This document shows, one piece after another, positions 13,767 through 22,814 of a DNA stretch of 27,511 bases (position 1 is the first letter of the stretch; every line of letters begins with the position of its first letter). The position numbers and the translations under genes were made by a program. The notes under the pieces were generated by a model, which saw nothing but the letters and a program-made list of their open reading frames with translations, did no database searches and was not told the origin of the DNA. The stretch comes from Prolixibacteraceae bacterium (lineage in GTDB: Bacteria > Bacteroidota > Bacteroidia > Bacteroidales > Prolixibacteraceae): NCBI GenBank assembly GCA_027451165.1, contig DAIDJX010000005.1, forward strand, positions 1 through 27,511, in the 5' to 3' direction.

Positions 13767-16664
13767 AAGTATCAATTCATACACCATTTTTTCCAGTGCC
13801 GGCAGGTACCCCAACCTCACTCCGGCATCCACAGGCGCATAAAACCGCAGGAGGTTCATATCGCCGCTGACTTCCAGCCCAAAACTGTTCAACCGGGTTT
13901 GATAGGATTGCGCCGGCGTATTATTCCCTCCGGTATCCTTGCCTCCAATAACGCTGAAATCATAATACACAGCAGCCTTCCACCTCCTGATGTACAATAG
14001 TTTAGACAGATTCCAGTCGGGGTATCCGATTGGGAATGCATATTTTAATGAAGCTGTAAAGATCTTGTCATTTTCAAGTTGATTCCACCAGCCAGGAAGG
14101 TTATTCAATTGATAACCAACGGGTAACCTGACGTCATTCGAGGTACGGTAACGTCCGCGTTCCCGCTGTTGCCATCCCGCATAAGTGGTTAATCCATGGT
14201 GCCTTCCCAGCCCCGGAAGGTATACTTTGCCCTCCAGACTGGCCAGTGTGGACGGATCACTACCCCCAAACGGGGAATGACGGTAACTGAAATCAGTTAC
14301 CAGCCCCAAGCTCGGCTGAAGATCGCGGTAGGCCTGCCGTCTGAGGTGATAAGATCCTAGTCGCCAGGTTAAAGAACCAGACATACCTTCCACAAATTCC
14401 TGCGGCGTTGAGCTGTTATGCCGGATATTTGTCCACTGTGTTGTCAGAGAAGGCTGTATCATGGTGTTATTCCTGCCTCTGGAAAAGTCCAGCGGAAAAC
14501 GGATGGATGCCGACAAGTCGGTCTGCCCCCAGCTGAAAGGCACTAATTTACTTTCCCGCCTGATTTCACGGCCATTCTGGTCTTTATAGATGGTCACCTG
14601 GGTATACTGATCTTTCCTTTCTCCCAGGCTTACATTCCCTGAAATAACCGGAAATAATCCGCTGTATTCCATATTTGCGAAGTATTGCCCCTCCTGTTCT
14701 TCCAGGTTCCAGCGGTATCCCAGCGTGGTCTGCGAGGTTCCCAGCTTGTTCTGAGAAGAAAAAGTGAATCCGGGCATGGCATCGTAGCTGTTGACATCCA
14801 GGGAAAACGGCCCCCAGCTGTGGAAGTGGAACAAATTCAATCCTTTATGATAAGGTCTGGAAACATAGGGATAAATTTCAGCTTTCCCGAAATCAACTGT
14901 TCCGGGCTCCTGTTTGGCCAATGAATCTGCTAAATTGTAAATTACATTTGTAACATTACATATGTAATCAGGTTTCAAGTCTGACAATGGAACTGCAGTT
15001 AATTTGTAACCATTTGATGTATAGTTACTTACAATTAAACGGTTCTGCTTTTCATCTATCACCGGATAAGCCAAACCAAACCTGGCTTTAGCTTCACGCT
15101 TCACCTCTTCCGAATTCAGGTGAATGGAATAAACTTCATCTTTCCCGCTTATTGATCCAATAAAGTAGAGCCTATCCCCCGACAGCGTCAATTGTTTAAT
15201 ATCAGCCATGGCAGGAACCGGCAAAAAATGTATCTCCCCGGCCTTAGGTTTAACGCTGGCCAATTGCTTCCCTTTTTCCGTCAGCACAACAACAACCAAC
15301 TCCTCCTGGCTCCTCCAAACCGGGCTAAATAAATAGCTGGTATCCGGAGTCGCATACCGGGTTAACAATTCGCCGGAGGAAGCGTTATACAGGGAGAGGT
15401 AAGATTTGTTTCCGAAATCGGTCTCTACAACTGCTACGTTATGTTCATCAGGAGATATACTCGGTGCAAATGCCTTATATTCAGTCTTTAATGTTGTAAC
15501 CTTATGACTTTCGAGATTTAGTATCCGGATAAATGATCGTCCGGAATGGCTCCAGCGGACATCAGGAATCATTTCTGACCATACGATCAGCTTATTCCGG
15601 TAGCTCACCGACTCTTCAAAGATTTTTCCCGGATAGTAAACCGTGGTCTCCTGTCCACGTTGATCGGTAAGGACAAATCTGGGAGGCGACTGGTAGTCTG
15701 ATTTCAGGGAAAGGATCTCTCCCGATTTCAGGAGGTGGTTATAGCGATAGGAATGGTAATCATCCGAAGATCTGGTTATAGGTTGGAAGGGATCACCAGG
15801 GTTCTCCTTCACCTCCCGGGCCCAGCATTCTTTCAGGCTGTCGGTGATCGACTCGTACAGCTTTTGTTGGTTCATCCCAATGTTTTGCCTGAGAACCCGG
15901 TTAACGGGCCGGATGGACAATGGGTGACGGGCCACCTGGTTGATGACCCGGTTCCACAAATCAGCGCCATACCTTACTCTTGATTCTCCTACCAGCAGGT
16001 AGCCGAGTTTATAGTGATCGGGAACGAACTCCCTGAAGGAACCATTGATCGCCTTGTCGAAACGAAAAGGGCCCTTTTCAACCAATAAAGCTTTCTGCTC
16101 CATGAGAAAGGAGGGTAACCTGCCCCTACCATACTGGCTGAGAGCCGTTTCCGTGGCAACCGCATCCCCCTCGATGAACCAAAACGGAAGATAAAGCCCT
16201 GTAATCAATGCATCAGCCTGTTCGCCGAACAACAATCTGATTAAGAAAGGGATTTGGCTGTTTATTTTATCGACCTGGACAACATGCCTGAATTCATGAA
16301 TGACCAGTTGCTCAAGCCATTCCTGCCCGTAAATCGCCTGATGGGGTTGGGTAAAAAGCTCCATCCGGCGGGGCGCCCAGCCAACAAGTCCGTTCGACTG
16401 GACTGTCCTGGTATGGAGAATAACCGAGATTTTCCGCGGCTGATATTTCAGAGTGGAGCTCCCGTACTCCACTACTTTTTCCAGCCAGGAAGCCATTTTA
16501 ACCGCCTGAAATTCAATCTCTTCAGGATAAATTAACTGAAAATTCGGTGTCTGTATCTGTCTCCATTTCAACTTACCGGGATCATCTCCCGTCCGGAAAT
16601 ATTGCGCTTTTCCGGGGAAAAAGAAAAAGACCAGCAGGCAGGTGATAATTACCTGTTTTTTCAT
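13743..16664 (-). CDS. HExxH metalloprotease / beta-propeller / outer-membrane barrel fusion protein
   Basis: 973 residues. A signal peptide (MKKQVIITCLLVFFFFPGKA, then QYF) exports it. Residues ~30-280 resemble a peptidase-MA-type zincin: HEFRH at 123-127 gives two His ligands and the catalytic Glu124. E165 in FWFIEGDAVATE is the likely third ligand. Residues ~290-600 contain repeated beta-strand units with WD40/TolB-like wording (e.g. APSISPDEHNVAVVETDF, FSPVWRSQEELVVVVL), consistent with a beta-propeller. Residues ~610-973 alternate amphipathic strands rich in aromatic residues (YAGWQQRERGRYR, ASLKYAFPIG, KAAVYYDFSV) and end LILSVDFHSL, as in Omp85/BamA-like barrels. The gene follows the M28 peptidase gene by 18 bp and is probably cotranscribed. 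Domain boundaries and barrel family are my inference; the zincin motif is seen directly. Confidence 0.75.
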   Translation of the reverse strand: MKKQVIITCLLVFFFFPGKAQYFRTGDDPGKLKWRQIQTPNFQLIYPEEIEFQAVKMASWLEKVVEYGSSTLKYQPRKISVILHTRTVQSNGLVGWAPRRMELFTQPHQAIYGQEWLEQLVIHEFRHVVQVDKINSQIPFLIRLLFGEQADALITGLYLPFWFIEGDAVATETALSQYGRGRLPSFLMEQKALLVEKGPFRFDKAINGSFREFVPDHYKLGYLLVGESRVRYGADLWNRVINQVARHPLSIRPVNRVLRQNIGMNQQKLYESITDSLKECWAREVKENPGDPFQPITRSSDDYHSYRYNHLLKSGEILSLKSDYQSPPRFVLTDQRGQETTVYYPGKIFEESVSYRNKLIVWSEMIPDVRWSHSGRSFIRILNLESHKVTTLKTEYKAFAPSISPDEHNVAVVETDFGNKSYLSLYNASSGELLTRYATPDTSYLFSPVWRSQEELVVVVLTEKGKQLASVKPKAGEIHFLPVPAMADIKQLTLSGDRLYFIGSISGKDEVYSIHLNSEEVKREAKARFGLAYPVIDEKQNRLIVSNYTSNGYKLTAVPLSDLKPDYICNVTNVIYNLADSLAKQEPGTVDFGKAEIYPYVSRPYHKGLNLFHFHSWGPFSLDVNSYDAMPGFTFSSQNKLGTSQTTLGYRWNLEEQEGQYFANMEYSGLFPVISGNVSLGERKDQYTQVTIYKDQNGREIRRESKLVPFSWGQTDLSASIRFPLDFSRGRNNTMIQPSLTTQWTNIRHNSSTPQEFVEGMSGSLTWRLGSYHLRRQAYRDLQPSLGLVTDFSYRHSPFGGSDPSTLASLEGKVYLPGLGRHHGLTTYAGWQQRERGRYRTSNDVRLPVGYQLNNLPGWWNQLENDKIFTASLKYAFPIGYPDWNLSKLLYIRRWKAAVYYDFSVIGGKDTGGNNTPAQSYQTRLNSFGLEVSGDMNLLRFYAPVDAGVRLGYLPALEKMVYELILSVDFHSL
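14942..14967. promoter_or_regulatory. Paired TTACATTTGTAA / TTACATATGTAA inside the metalloprotease-barrel gene
   Basis: Two motif copies at 14942-14953 and 14956-14967, start to start 14 bp; the second is a perfect palindrome. They encode the stretch around residues 567-576 (YICNVTNVIY), close to the proposed propeller-barrel boundary. Function unknown. Confidence 0.45.
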
Positions 16665-16682
16665 TAAAGCATATCAGTCAGG

Positions 16683-18470
16683 TTATAATTGCACAATCAA
16701 TACTACATGCTGTCCGTTCCGGATCAGGTCAACCGAGATGGTTTGTCCTTCCTCAAAAGTTTTAAGCCGGTTCATATAGTCATAAATATTGCCAACAGGT
16801 TTTCCATTGATGGCGGTGATTATGTCTCCTTTTTGCATACCGGCCTTTTCAGCAGGTTTGCCTTTGCTCACTCCATCGACCTTCATGCCGTTTTTTTCCA
16901 TTCCGGCATAATCGGGAATAATTCCCAGCGTTACTTTGAACCGACCTCCCCTGCTTCGCATCACCTTTGAGCCTGCCTCCCTGAAGGTCAGCATTTGTTC
17001 CCTGCCGGCAACTTCGGTAATCACCCGCTCTGCATAATGCCTTATTTCAACCATTCCATCATAATTAATCTTGTCCGGGGTATCTCCCGGAGTGTGATAG
17101 TCGGGATGGGCAGAAGTCGAAAAGAAGAAAACCGGAATATTTTGCAGGTAGAACGATGCATGGTCTGACGGTCCCACCCCTTCTCCTGAAAATGTGGTGG
17201 CTAATCCCGTATTCAATTGATTCAGAATTCCTTCTGTCTCTGCAGAGGTTAAAGTCCCCCCAATGCTCAGCGATTTAGCCTTGGGGTCCAGCCGGCCTAC
17301 CATATCAAAATTGAACATGGCACTCACTTTTTTCAGGTTTACCGGGGCCTTATCAACAAATGCCCTGGAGCCAAGCAAGCCCATTTCTTCGGCGCCGAAA
17401 GCCACAAAAACCAGGCTCCTCCGGTTACTTTTGGAGGCTGAAAAGTGACGGGCCAGGTCAATAACCATGGCTACCCCGGAAGCATTGTCATCAGCACCGT
17501 AATGGATGGCCAGCGTATCAGTCATTCTGGAACCCGAACCCGGGCCTCCCATGCCCAGATGGTCATAATGGGCGCCAATGACAATATATTCATTCTTTAA
17601 CAAGGGATCGGTCCCGGGAAGAATACCGATTACATTGTGCGACAGTACCTTATGAGGAATAATATCGGCTGTTCCGGAGACAGAAGCAGCCAGTTCAAAA
17701 CTCTCCGGCATTTTGGAATTGTTCAGCTGGGTCTCCAGCTGAGCTACTGTTTTTCCGGAGGCATTCAACAGGTGATCCGCTACTTTACGGGTGATCTGCA
17801 GGACTGGAACCGGATAGGAACTGCTGTTTTTATCATAAAACAATCCCTGAAGCTGGTCATTCTGGGTATAAACGGGACCGCCCACCATCAGGATTCCTCC
17901 GGCTTTATGGTCGAGAGCGGCAAGCACTTTGGAACGCTCTTCCGAATAAGCGGCAAAAGGGCTGTCCGCTTTATCAATTTCGGGATCACCCTTCATGATC
18001 AGCACCCATTTACCCTCCACATTCAGCTTCGCATAATCATTCCATTTCAGGGAATCTGTCTGTATATCAAAGCCATAACCGGCAAAAACAACATTTGACG
18101 TTAGGGAAGATACTGCAGAAAAGGAATAGGGTTGAAAATCTTTTCCCGCTACATAGGAAACACCTTCGACCGTCAGGGCATTCGACGGGCCGAGTTCAAC
18201 AGATGCAACCAGTTCGAAAGGCTGCATTCCTTTTTCTCCCATTAACTTAAGACCTGCTTTTCTAAACTGGTCCCTGATGTACACTGCAGCCAGCTTATCC
18301 CCCTTTTCCCCAGGTTTTCTGCCACCCAGGCGTTCTGAAGCCAGGTAGTAAACATTCTTCCTGATCTTATCCCCGTCCCCTTTGTAATCTTCCGTAAAGG
18401 AGTATAACATCAGCAAAAGAAGGAGAACAATACCTGTTTTCAAATAATCATTTTTCAGCATCACAATCAA
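16683..18470 (-). CDS. Exported M28-family aminopeptidase with PA-like insertion and C-terminal PDZ domain
   Basis: 595 residues. An N-terminal hydrophobic segment (about 12-24) acts as signal or anchor. A PA-like domain spans about 120-255. The M28 zinc peptidase domain covers about 270-490 with the full ligand set: H301 (AHYDHLG), D327 (GADDNASG), E361-E362 (GAEEMGLLGS), D389 (FNFDMVG) and H459 (HPDYHTPGDT). A PDZ domain closes the protein (about 510-595, with KAGMQKGDIITAINGKPV). Members cleave N-terminal residues from peptides outside the cytoplasm. It is the first gene of a two-gene minus-strand unit with the metalloprotease-barrel fusion. An in-frame ATG nine bases downstream (M4) is an equally possible start. 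The 122-bp region upstream, shared with the divergent VWA gene, shows no clean consensus promoter. Confidence 0.9.
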   Translation of the reverse strand: MIVMLKNDYLKTGIVLLLLLMLYSFTEDYKGDGDKIRKNVYYLASERLGGRKPGEKGDKLAAVYIRDQFRKAGLKLMGEKGMQPFELVASVELGPSNALTVEGVSYVAGKDFQPYSFSAVSSLTSNVVFAGYGFDIQTDSLKWNDYAKLNVEGKWVLIMKGDPEIDKADSPFAAYSEERSKVLAALDHKAGGILMVGGPVYTQNDQLQGLFYDKNSSSYPVPVLQITRKVADHLLNASGKTVAQLETQLNNSKMPESFELAASVSGTADIIPHKVLSHNVIGILPGTDPLLKNEYIVIGAHYDHLGMGGPGSGSRMTDTLAIHYGADDNASGVAMVIDLARHFSASKSNRRSLVFVAFGAEEMGLLGSRAFVDKAPVNLKKVSAMFNFDMVGRLDPKAKSLSIGGTLTSAETEGILNQLNTGLATTFSGEGVGPSDHASFYLQNIPVFFFSTSAHPDYHTPGDTPDKINYDGMVEIRHYAERVITEVAGREQMLTFREAGSKVMRSRGGRFKVTLGIIPDYAGMEKNGMKVDGVSKGKPAEKAGMQKGDIITAINGKPVGNIYDYMNRLKTFEEGQTISVDLIRNGQHVVLIVQL

Positions 18471-18628
18471 ATACTAAAATATCAACCAATTTTCCGCTAA
18501 TACTTCCATTGAAGCATCTGTCAGTAAATATAACAACGAATCAATGAAAATTCCCGCAATAATAATCGTAATTATTCAAATTGTAGGACAGTTTGTTAAT
18601 TTTACAGGCTCATTTTAAATGTTTTCAT

Positions 18629-20719
18629 TTGGGAATTGTATTTGAACAACAATACTGGTTTCTGATCACAGTAATCAGCCTAATGGTGGCAGCAGGCATT
18701 ACCCTTCTGCTCTATTTCAGGAACAAAGAGGTAAAAGATTTGGGCAAATGGCAGAAACGCTTACTGCTGGTATTGCGTTTTACAGCTGTTTTCTTTCTGA
18801 CATTTCTGTTTACCAATCCTTTGTTAAAAACGCTGAAAAAGATAAATGAGTTGCCACTTATTGTATTGGCTGTTGATAACTCAATGTCAATTAAAGGATT
18901 ACCCGAAATCAATGATCCTACCCCGGAAATTCTTAAATCAGTCAGTGCAGCTACGTCTTCCCTTGAAAAGAAATACCGTTTGGTACGGTATACTTTTGGA
19001 AGTGAGACTACTACGGAAAAGGAAATTGACTTTGGAGAAAAGATTTCCGATTATGGGCAGATGCTCCAGACGGTATACGACAATCATTTCAATGAAAATC
19101 TGGGGGCATTGGTAATTTATGGTGACGGTAACTACAACCAGGGAGAGAATCCGCTGAACAGTGTTCAAAAGTTTCACTTTCCGGTCTACACGATAGGAAC
19201 CGGGGATACGGCAATTGTTAAAGATGCAGCGATTACAGGTCTCCGTATCAATAAAACAGTATTCAAAGGGAATCGGTTCCCGGTAGAAGCTGACTTAAAA
19301 TTCAGTGGACTCAACAATTCGCGTTTGCAATTTTCGGTAGCACATCAGGGGAAAAAGATTTTTTCACGGGTAGTAGAGGTCAATGATCCGGATTTCTTTA
19401 TCACGATACCGATGGAATTTGAGGCTGAAGGAAGCGGACTCCAATATTATACTGCCATCATTGAACCTGCCCCGGGAGAACAAAACAAACTAAACAACAC
19501 CTGGCCATTTGTCATTCAGGTGCTCGATAACAAGCAGAAGATTTTAATCCTTTCAGCAGGTGTTCACCCGGATATCGGAGCGATAAAATACACACTGGAG
19601 AGCCAGGTCAGTTATGAAGTGTCGGTGCATTCGGCTGAGCCCTATCCCTCAGATCTCACTGGTTACAGCCTGGTTATCCTTCATCAGCTTCCCAGCATTT
19701 CACAATCCGGCAGGCAGATTGTCGATCAGTGCAAGCAAAAGAGGATTCCCCTGCTGATCCTGGTTGGCGCTGAAACAATGCTTCCTCAGCTTAAAATGCT
19801 GGGGTTGGGTGTGGAAGTTACGCCACTGGCCGGATTATTTGAAGAGGTTCAGGTTCAGTTCAATGACCAATTCGGGGCTTTTCTCCTTGAAAAAGAGGTT
19901 AAAGAGAATATGGGACAATTTCCGCCCCTGAAAGTACCCTTTGCCCGGTTTCAGCTGGAACCGGAATACAATGTGCTGGCATGGCAAAGGGTAAAAAATA
20001 TTCCCACCAACAAACCTCTAATTGCGGTTAGCAGCAAAAATGGTAACAAAACAGGCATAATTTTTGGAGAGGGCATCTGGCGCTGGAGAATTTACGATCA
20101 CCTGCGTAGCGGAAATAAACCTGTTTTTGTCGAATGGCTGGACAAGTTGATTCAATACCTTGCCCTTCAGGATAATGAAGACAATTTCATCGTCGATTTC
20201 CAACCGGTATACAGGGAAACGGAAAGCATCCGGATGTCAGCAGAAGTGTACAATGAAGCGTATGAACCTGTTAGTGAAGCCGAAGTAAACATGGAAATTA
20301 CAGATAGTCTGAATCGCCGGTTTTTTTATGCGTTCGACCGGATTAACCAGTTTTACAGGTTAGACCCCGGTAGTTTTCCACCCGGTAAATACCATTTCAG
20401 AGCCACCGCAAAAGCAAAGGCAGCGGAGTATGAAGAGACCGGAGATTTTGTGGTGGTTCCCGTAAACCTGGAGCAGATTGATCTGATGGCCAACCACCGG
20501 TTGCTTTTTCAGCTTTCCGGAGAAACGGGCGGCAAGTATTATGAATTGAGGGAAGCCACTGCACTGATTGACGACATTAGCACGAGCAGGGAAATCCGCA
20601 CTACCAATTATTTCCAATCTGCATTGAACGAATTGATCAACCAAAAATGGATTTTCCTTGTACTTCTTCTTTTGTTATCGGCAGAATGGTTTTTAAGAAA
20701 ATTCTGGGGAATATATTAA
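18629..20719 (+). CDS. Membrane VWA-domain protein (BatA-like N-terminus), non-ATG or frameshifted start
   Basis: About 696 residues from TTG at 18629. Two N-terminal membrane helices (YWFLITVISLMVAAGITLLL, then LLLVLRFTAVFFLTFLF) precede a von Willebrand A domain. The domain has an intact MIDAS start DNSMS, about 65 residues after the first helix begins. Central beta-sandwich-like regions and a class-I-glutamine-amidotransferase-like segment (ILILSAGVHPDIGAIKYTLE) follow, and one C-terminal helix (WIFLVLLLLLSAEWFL) ends it. The frame has no ATG before the first helix; TTG codons at 18593 and 18629 are the only starts. An ATG at 18619 in another frame would join perfectly if one G of the GGG at 18631-18633 were absent, giving MFSFGIVFEQQYWF. 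It is followed after 10 bp by two lipoprotein genes. VWA proteins bind partner proteins through a metal; the role here is unknown. Confidence 0.82.
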   Translation: MGIVFEQQYWFLITVISLMVAAGITLLLYFRNKEVKDLGKWQKRLLLVLRFTAVFFLTFLFTNPLLKTLKKINELPLIVLAVDNSMSIKGLPEINDPTPEILKSVSAATSSLEKKYRLVRYTFGSETTTEKEIDFGEKISDYGQMLQTVYDNHFNENLGALVIYGDGNYNQGENPLNSVQKFHFPVYTIGTGDTAIVKDAAITGLRINKTVFKGNRFPVEADLKFSGLNNSRLQFSVAHQGKKIFSRVVEVNDPDFFITIPMEFEAEGSGLQYYTAIIEPAPGEQNKLNNTWPFVIQVLDNKQKILILSAGVHPDIGAIKYTLESQVSYEVSVHSAEPYPSDLTGYSLVILHQLPSISQSGRQIVDQCKQKRIPLLILVGAETMLPQLKMLGLGVEVTPLAGLFEEVQVQFNDQFGAFLLEKEVKENMGQFPPLKVPFARFQLEPEYNVLAWQRVKNIPTNKPLIAVSSKNGNKTGIIFGEGIWRWRIYDHLRSGNKPVFVEWLDKLIQYLALQDNEDNFIVDFQPVYRETESIRMSAEVYNEAYEPVSEAEVNMEITDSLNRRFFYAFDRINQFYRLDPGSFPPGKYHFRATAKAKAAEYEETGDFVVVPVNLEQIDLMANHRLLFQLSGETGGKYYELREATALIDDISTSREIRTTNYFQSALNELINQKWIFLVLLLLLSAEWFLRKFWGIY

Positions 20720-20729
20720 AACTCAAAAA

Positions 20730-21770
20730 ATGAACAGAGTTTGGAATTTGCTGATCATTCTGATAATCCTGAGCTTTATATCATCCTGTCGTTCAGTAAG
20801 TTTACTGACTGTAGACCTGACTGTTCCCCCAGCGGAAGATTTACCTAAAGAAATCCAGAGTCTAACGCTCATCAACAGGGCGGTGGATCAGCGGTTTACC
20901 GACGATCCCAAGGATTCCATTCAATTGCGTTTCTATGAATCGGGATTCAATCTGGATACGATCATTTATGACATCAGCGCATCAGACACCTTACTGAAGG
21001 CGTTGGCCAACCTGCTTTATGAATCCGGAAGGTATGACGTGGTGATTCCTGAAAACCGCTTCCCCATGAAAGACCTGGTCAATGCCTACTCTGACACCAT
21101 GAGCTGGGTTGAAGCAAAAGATCTGACCAAAAGGTTTTCCACGGATGCTGTACTTTCTCTCGATTACTTTAAAACCGAGATAGACGCTGTTTTCGGGAAA
21201 ATTCCAAATCGTGACTGGACAGTAACCACAAGGGATTATGTATTTCTTGCAGATATGCGAATTGGGTATATTGCCAATTTCAGGCTTTATTATCCTGAAA
21301 ATGAAGAATTTCGGGTCAGCTATTTTATCGCTGACACCCTGCAATGGCAAACCGATCATGCTGATATTACCGAATTGTTCAAATCGTTTACCAAAGTAAA
21401 GGACGGGCTGACAGAAGCCGGAATTTCAGCCGCATTAAATCTGAACAACCGGATTGCTCCCGTATGGAAAAGTTATGAACGGGCCTGGTTTTCTTCCGGA
21501 GATGCTGTGCTCAGAGAAACCTCTCCCTCGGTAAAAAGTGGGGATTGGGAAAGCGCAAAGCAAAAATGGGAAGCTTATGCCGGCAGGAATATTTCCAAAT
21601 CGCTCCGTAGCAAACTGGAGTTTAATATTGCCTTTGCCTGTGAAATGCAAGGTGATTTGAATGAAGCTCTTCGCTGGGGACTGAAATCATACAACACACA
21701 GTTCCGGCAAGTCACCTATAATTATCTGAACACCCTGAAGGAAAGGAAAAGCCTCATCGAAAAAAAATGA
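20730..21770 (+). CDS. DUF6340-like lipoprotein, first of a tandem pair
   Basis: 346 residues. The signal sequence ends in a lipobox-like FISSC, with Cys20 as the lipidation site, so it is predicted to be a lipoprotein. It looks like the DUF6340 family of Bacteroidota: an N-terminal region with LPKEIQSLTLINRAVDQRF, a middle beta-rich part, and a C-terminal TPR-like helical hairpin (DWESAKQKWEAYAGRN, then LEFNIAFACEMQGDLNEAL). The start lies 10 bp after the VWA gene. Its stop overlaps the start of the next gene by 4 bp (ATGA), indicating translational coupling. Biochemical function is not known to me. Confidence 0.8.
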   Translation: MNRVWNLLIILIILSFISSCRSVSLLTVDLTVPPAEDLPKEIQSLTLINRAVDQRFTDDPKDSIQLRFYESGFNLDTIIYDISASDTLLKALANLLYESGRYDVVIPENRFPMKDLVNAYSDTMSWVEAKDLTKRFSTDAVLSLDYFKTEIDAVFGKIPNRDWTVTTRDYVFLADMRIGYIANFRLYYPENEEFRVSYFIADTLQWQTDHADITELFKSFTKVKDGLTEAGISAALNLNNRIAPVWKSYERAWFSSGDAVLRETSPSVKSGDWESAKQKWEAYAGRNISKSLRSKLEFNIAFACEMQGDLNEALRWGLKSYNTQFRQVTYNYLNTLKERKSLIEKK

Positions 21771-22804
21771 AATCAAATCTGAAACTCTTTTTTCTGCTCG
21801 CGGCAGTGTGGGCCTTCAGCGCCTGCACGGTATACCGGCAAGTTCCCATTGAGGTGCTGCGTACCGAAGAGGTGAAACTTCCATTGAAAGAAAATGCTAT
21901 TGCTTTCGTATCCAGAAATTTCAAATTCAATAAAGACACCCTGCAAAACTACTACATGCAGGACAGAGCCATTCTGAAAGAATTACGCACAGGGAGACGG
22001 GAAACGGACAGTCTGGTTGTGATGTCTTGCCTGCACGCTGTTGCCGCCATGCTTAAAGAAAAAGGGGTTTGCGATCAGCCGGTATTCTATCCCTATGACA
22101 TTTTCCCGCCGCAGACCGGGGAGCGGATCATCCCCCTTCCAACAGAGCTTGTCAAAAAAATGGCAAAGCCAGCCAAGGCTGATTACCTTCTGGCTCTGGA
22201 AACCATTACCTATTTCTTTAGTATTGATAACGGAATGGCAGCTCATGAAGGCTTTCAGCAGGTGGCGCTTGCCGGAGTCTGGAACCTTTACAATGGGGAG
22301 ACAGGTAAGGTGGTAGATCACAAGACCCTAACCGATACCTTGTACTGGAATCTGGAGGACCGAACTGACAAGACTGTGGTGACACCTCCCCGGTTGGTCG
22401 CCCTTCAACAAGCAGCTGCCGTAATGGGAGAGAATTATGCTAAAAGGTACTATTCCGATTGGGAAAAAGTGGAACGAATGCTGATCATACCTCCGCTGGA
22501 GGATTTCCGTCAGGCAGCAGCCCTGGCTGAACAGCAGGAATGGGATAAAGCGGCTGAGATTTGGCGTAAATACATTGCTCAGAAATACGGGAAACTGGCC
22601 ATCAGCGCCTGTTACAACCTGGCACTTTCTGCTGAAATCAGCGATGACCTGCCTGGCGCCGCCACATGGATTGACAAGGCAGTAAAACTGGCAAGTCCCT
22701 TTATAGGTTCTGATGAGCTGGAATATGCCCTTAATTATCTGAAAATTATCTCCACCAGAATCGCAGGAATTGAAAATATTTCCGGCACATCCAAACCAGA
22801 ATAA
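21767..22804 (+). CDS. DUF6340-like lipoprotein, second of a tandem pair
   Basis: 345 residues, nearly the same length as the preceding protein and of the same plan. It has a lipobox FSAC (Cys20), then LPLKENAIAFVSRNFKF matching the LPKEIQSLTLINRAV region of its neighbour. A middle domain (AKADYLLALETITYFF corresponds to TDAVLSLDYFKTEI) follows. The C-terminal TPR-like hairpin has EWDKAAEIWRKYIAQKYGKL and ACYNLALSAEISDDLPGA. A tandem duplication followed by strong divergence is the simplest reading. The ATG overlaps the upstream stop (ATGA). It ends 10 bp before the convergent lgt gene, with no clear terminator between them. Confidence 0.8.
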   Translation: MKSNLKLFFLLAAVWAFSACTVYRQVPIEVLRTEEVKLPLKENAIAFVSRNFKFNKDTLQNYYMQDRAILKELRTGRRETDSLVVMSCLHAVAAMLKEKGVCDQPVFYPYDIFPPQTGERIIPLPTELVKKMAKPAKADYLLALETITYFFSIDNGMAAHEGFQQVALAGVWNLYNGETGKVVDHKTLTDTLYWNLEDRTDKTVVTPPRLVALQQAAAVMGENYAKRYYSDWEKVERMLIIPPLEDFRQAAALAEQQEWDKAAEIWRKYIAQKYGKLAISACYNLALSAEISDDLPGAATWIDKAVKLASPFIGSDELEYALNYLKIISTRIAGIENISGTSKPE

Positions 22805-22814
22805 TTTCCGGCTT

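Noticed and set aside
18544..18615. Short frame MKIPAIIIVIIQIVGQF before the VWA gene
   Set aside because: Hydrophobic but only 24 codons, no Shine-Dalgarno or promoter, and out of frame with the VWA gene; not supportable as a gene.
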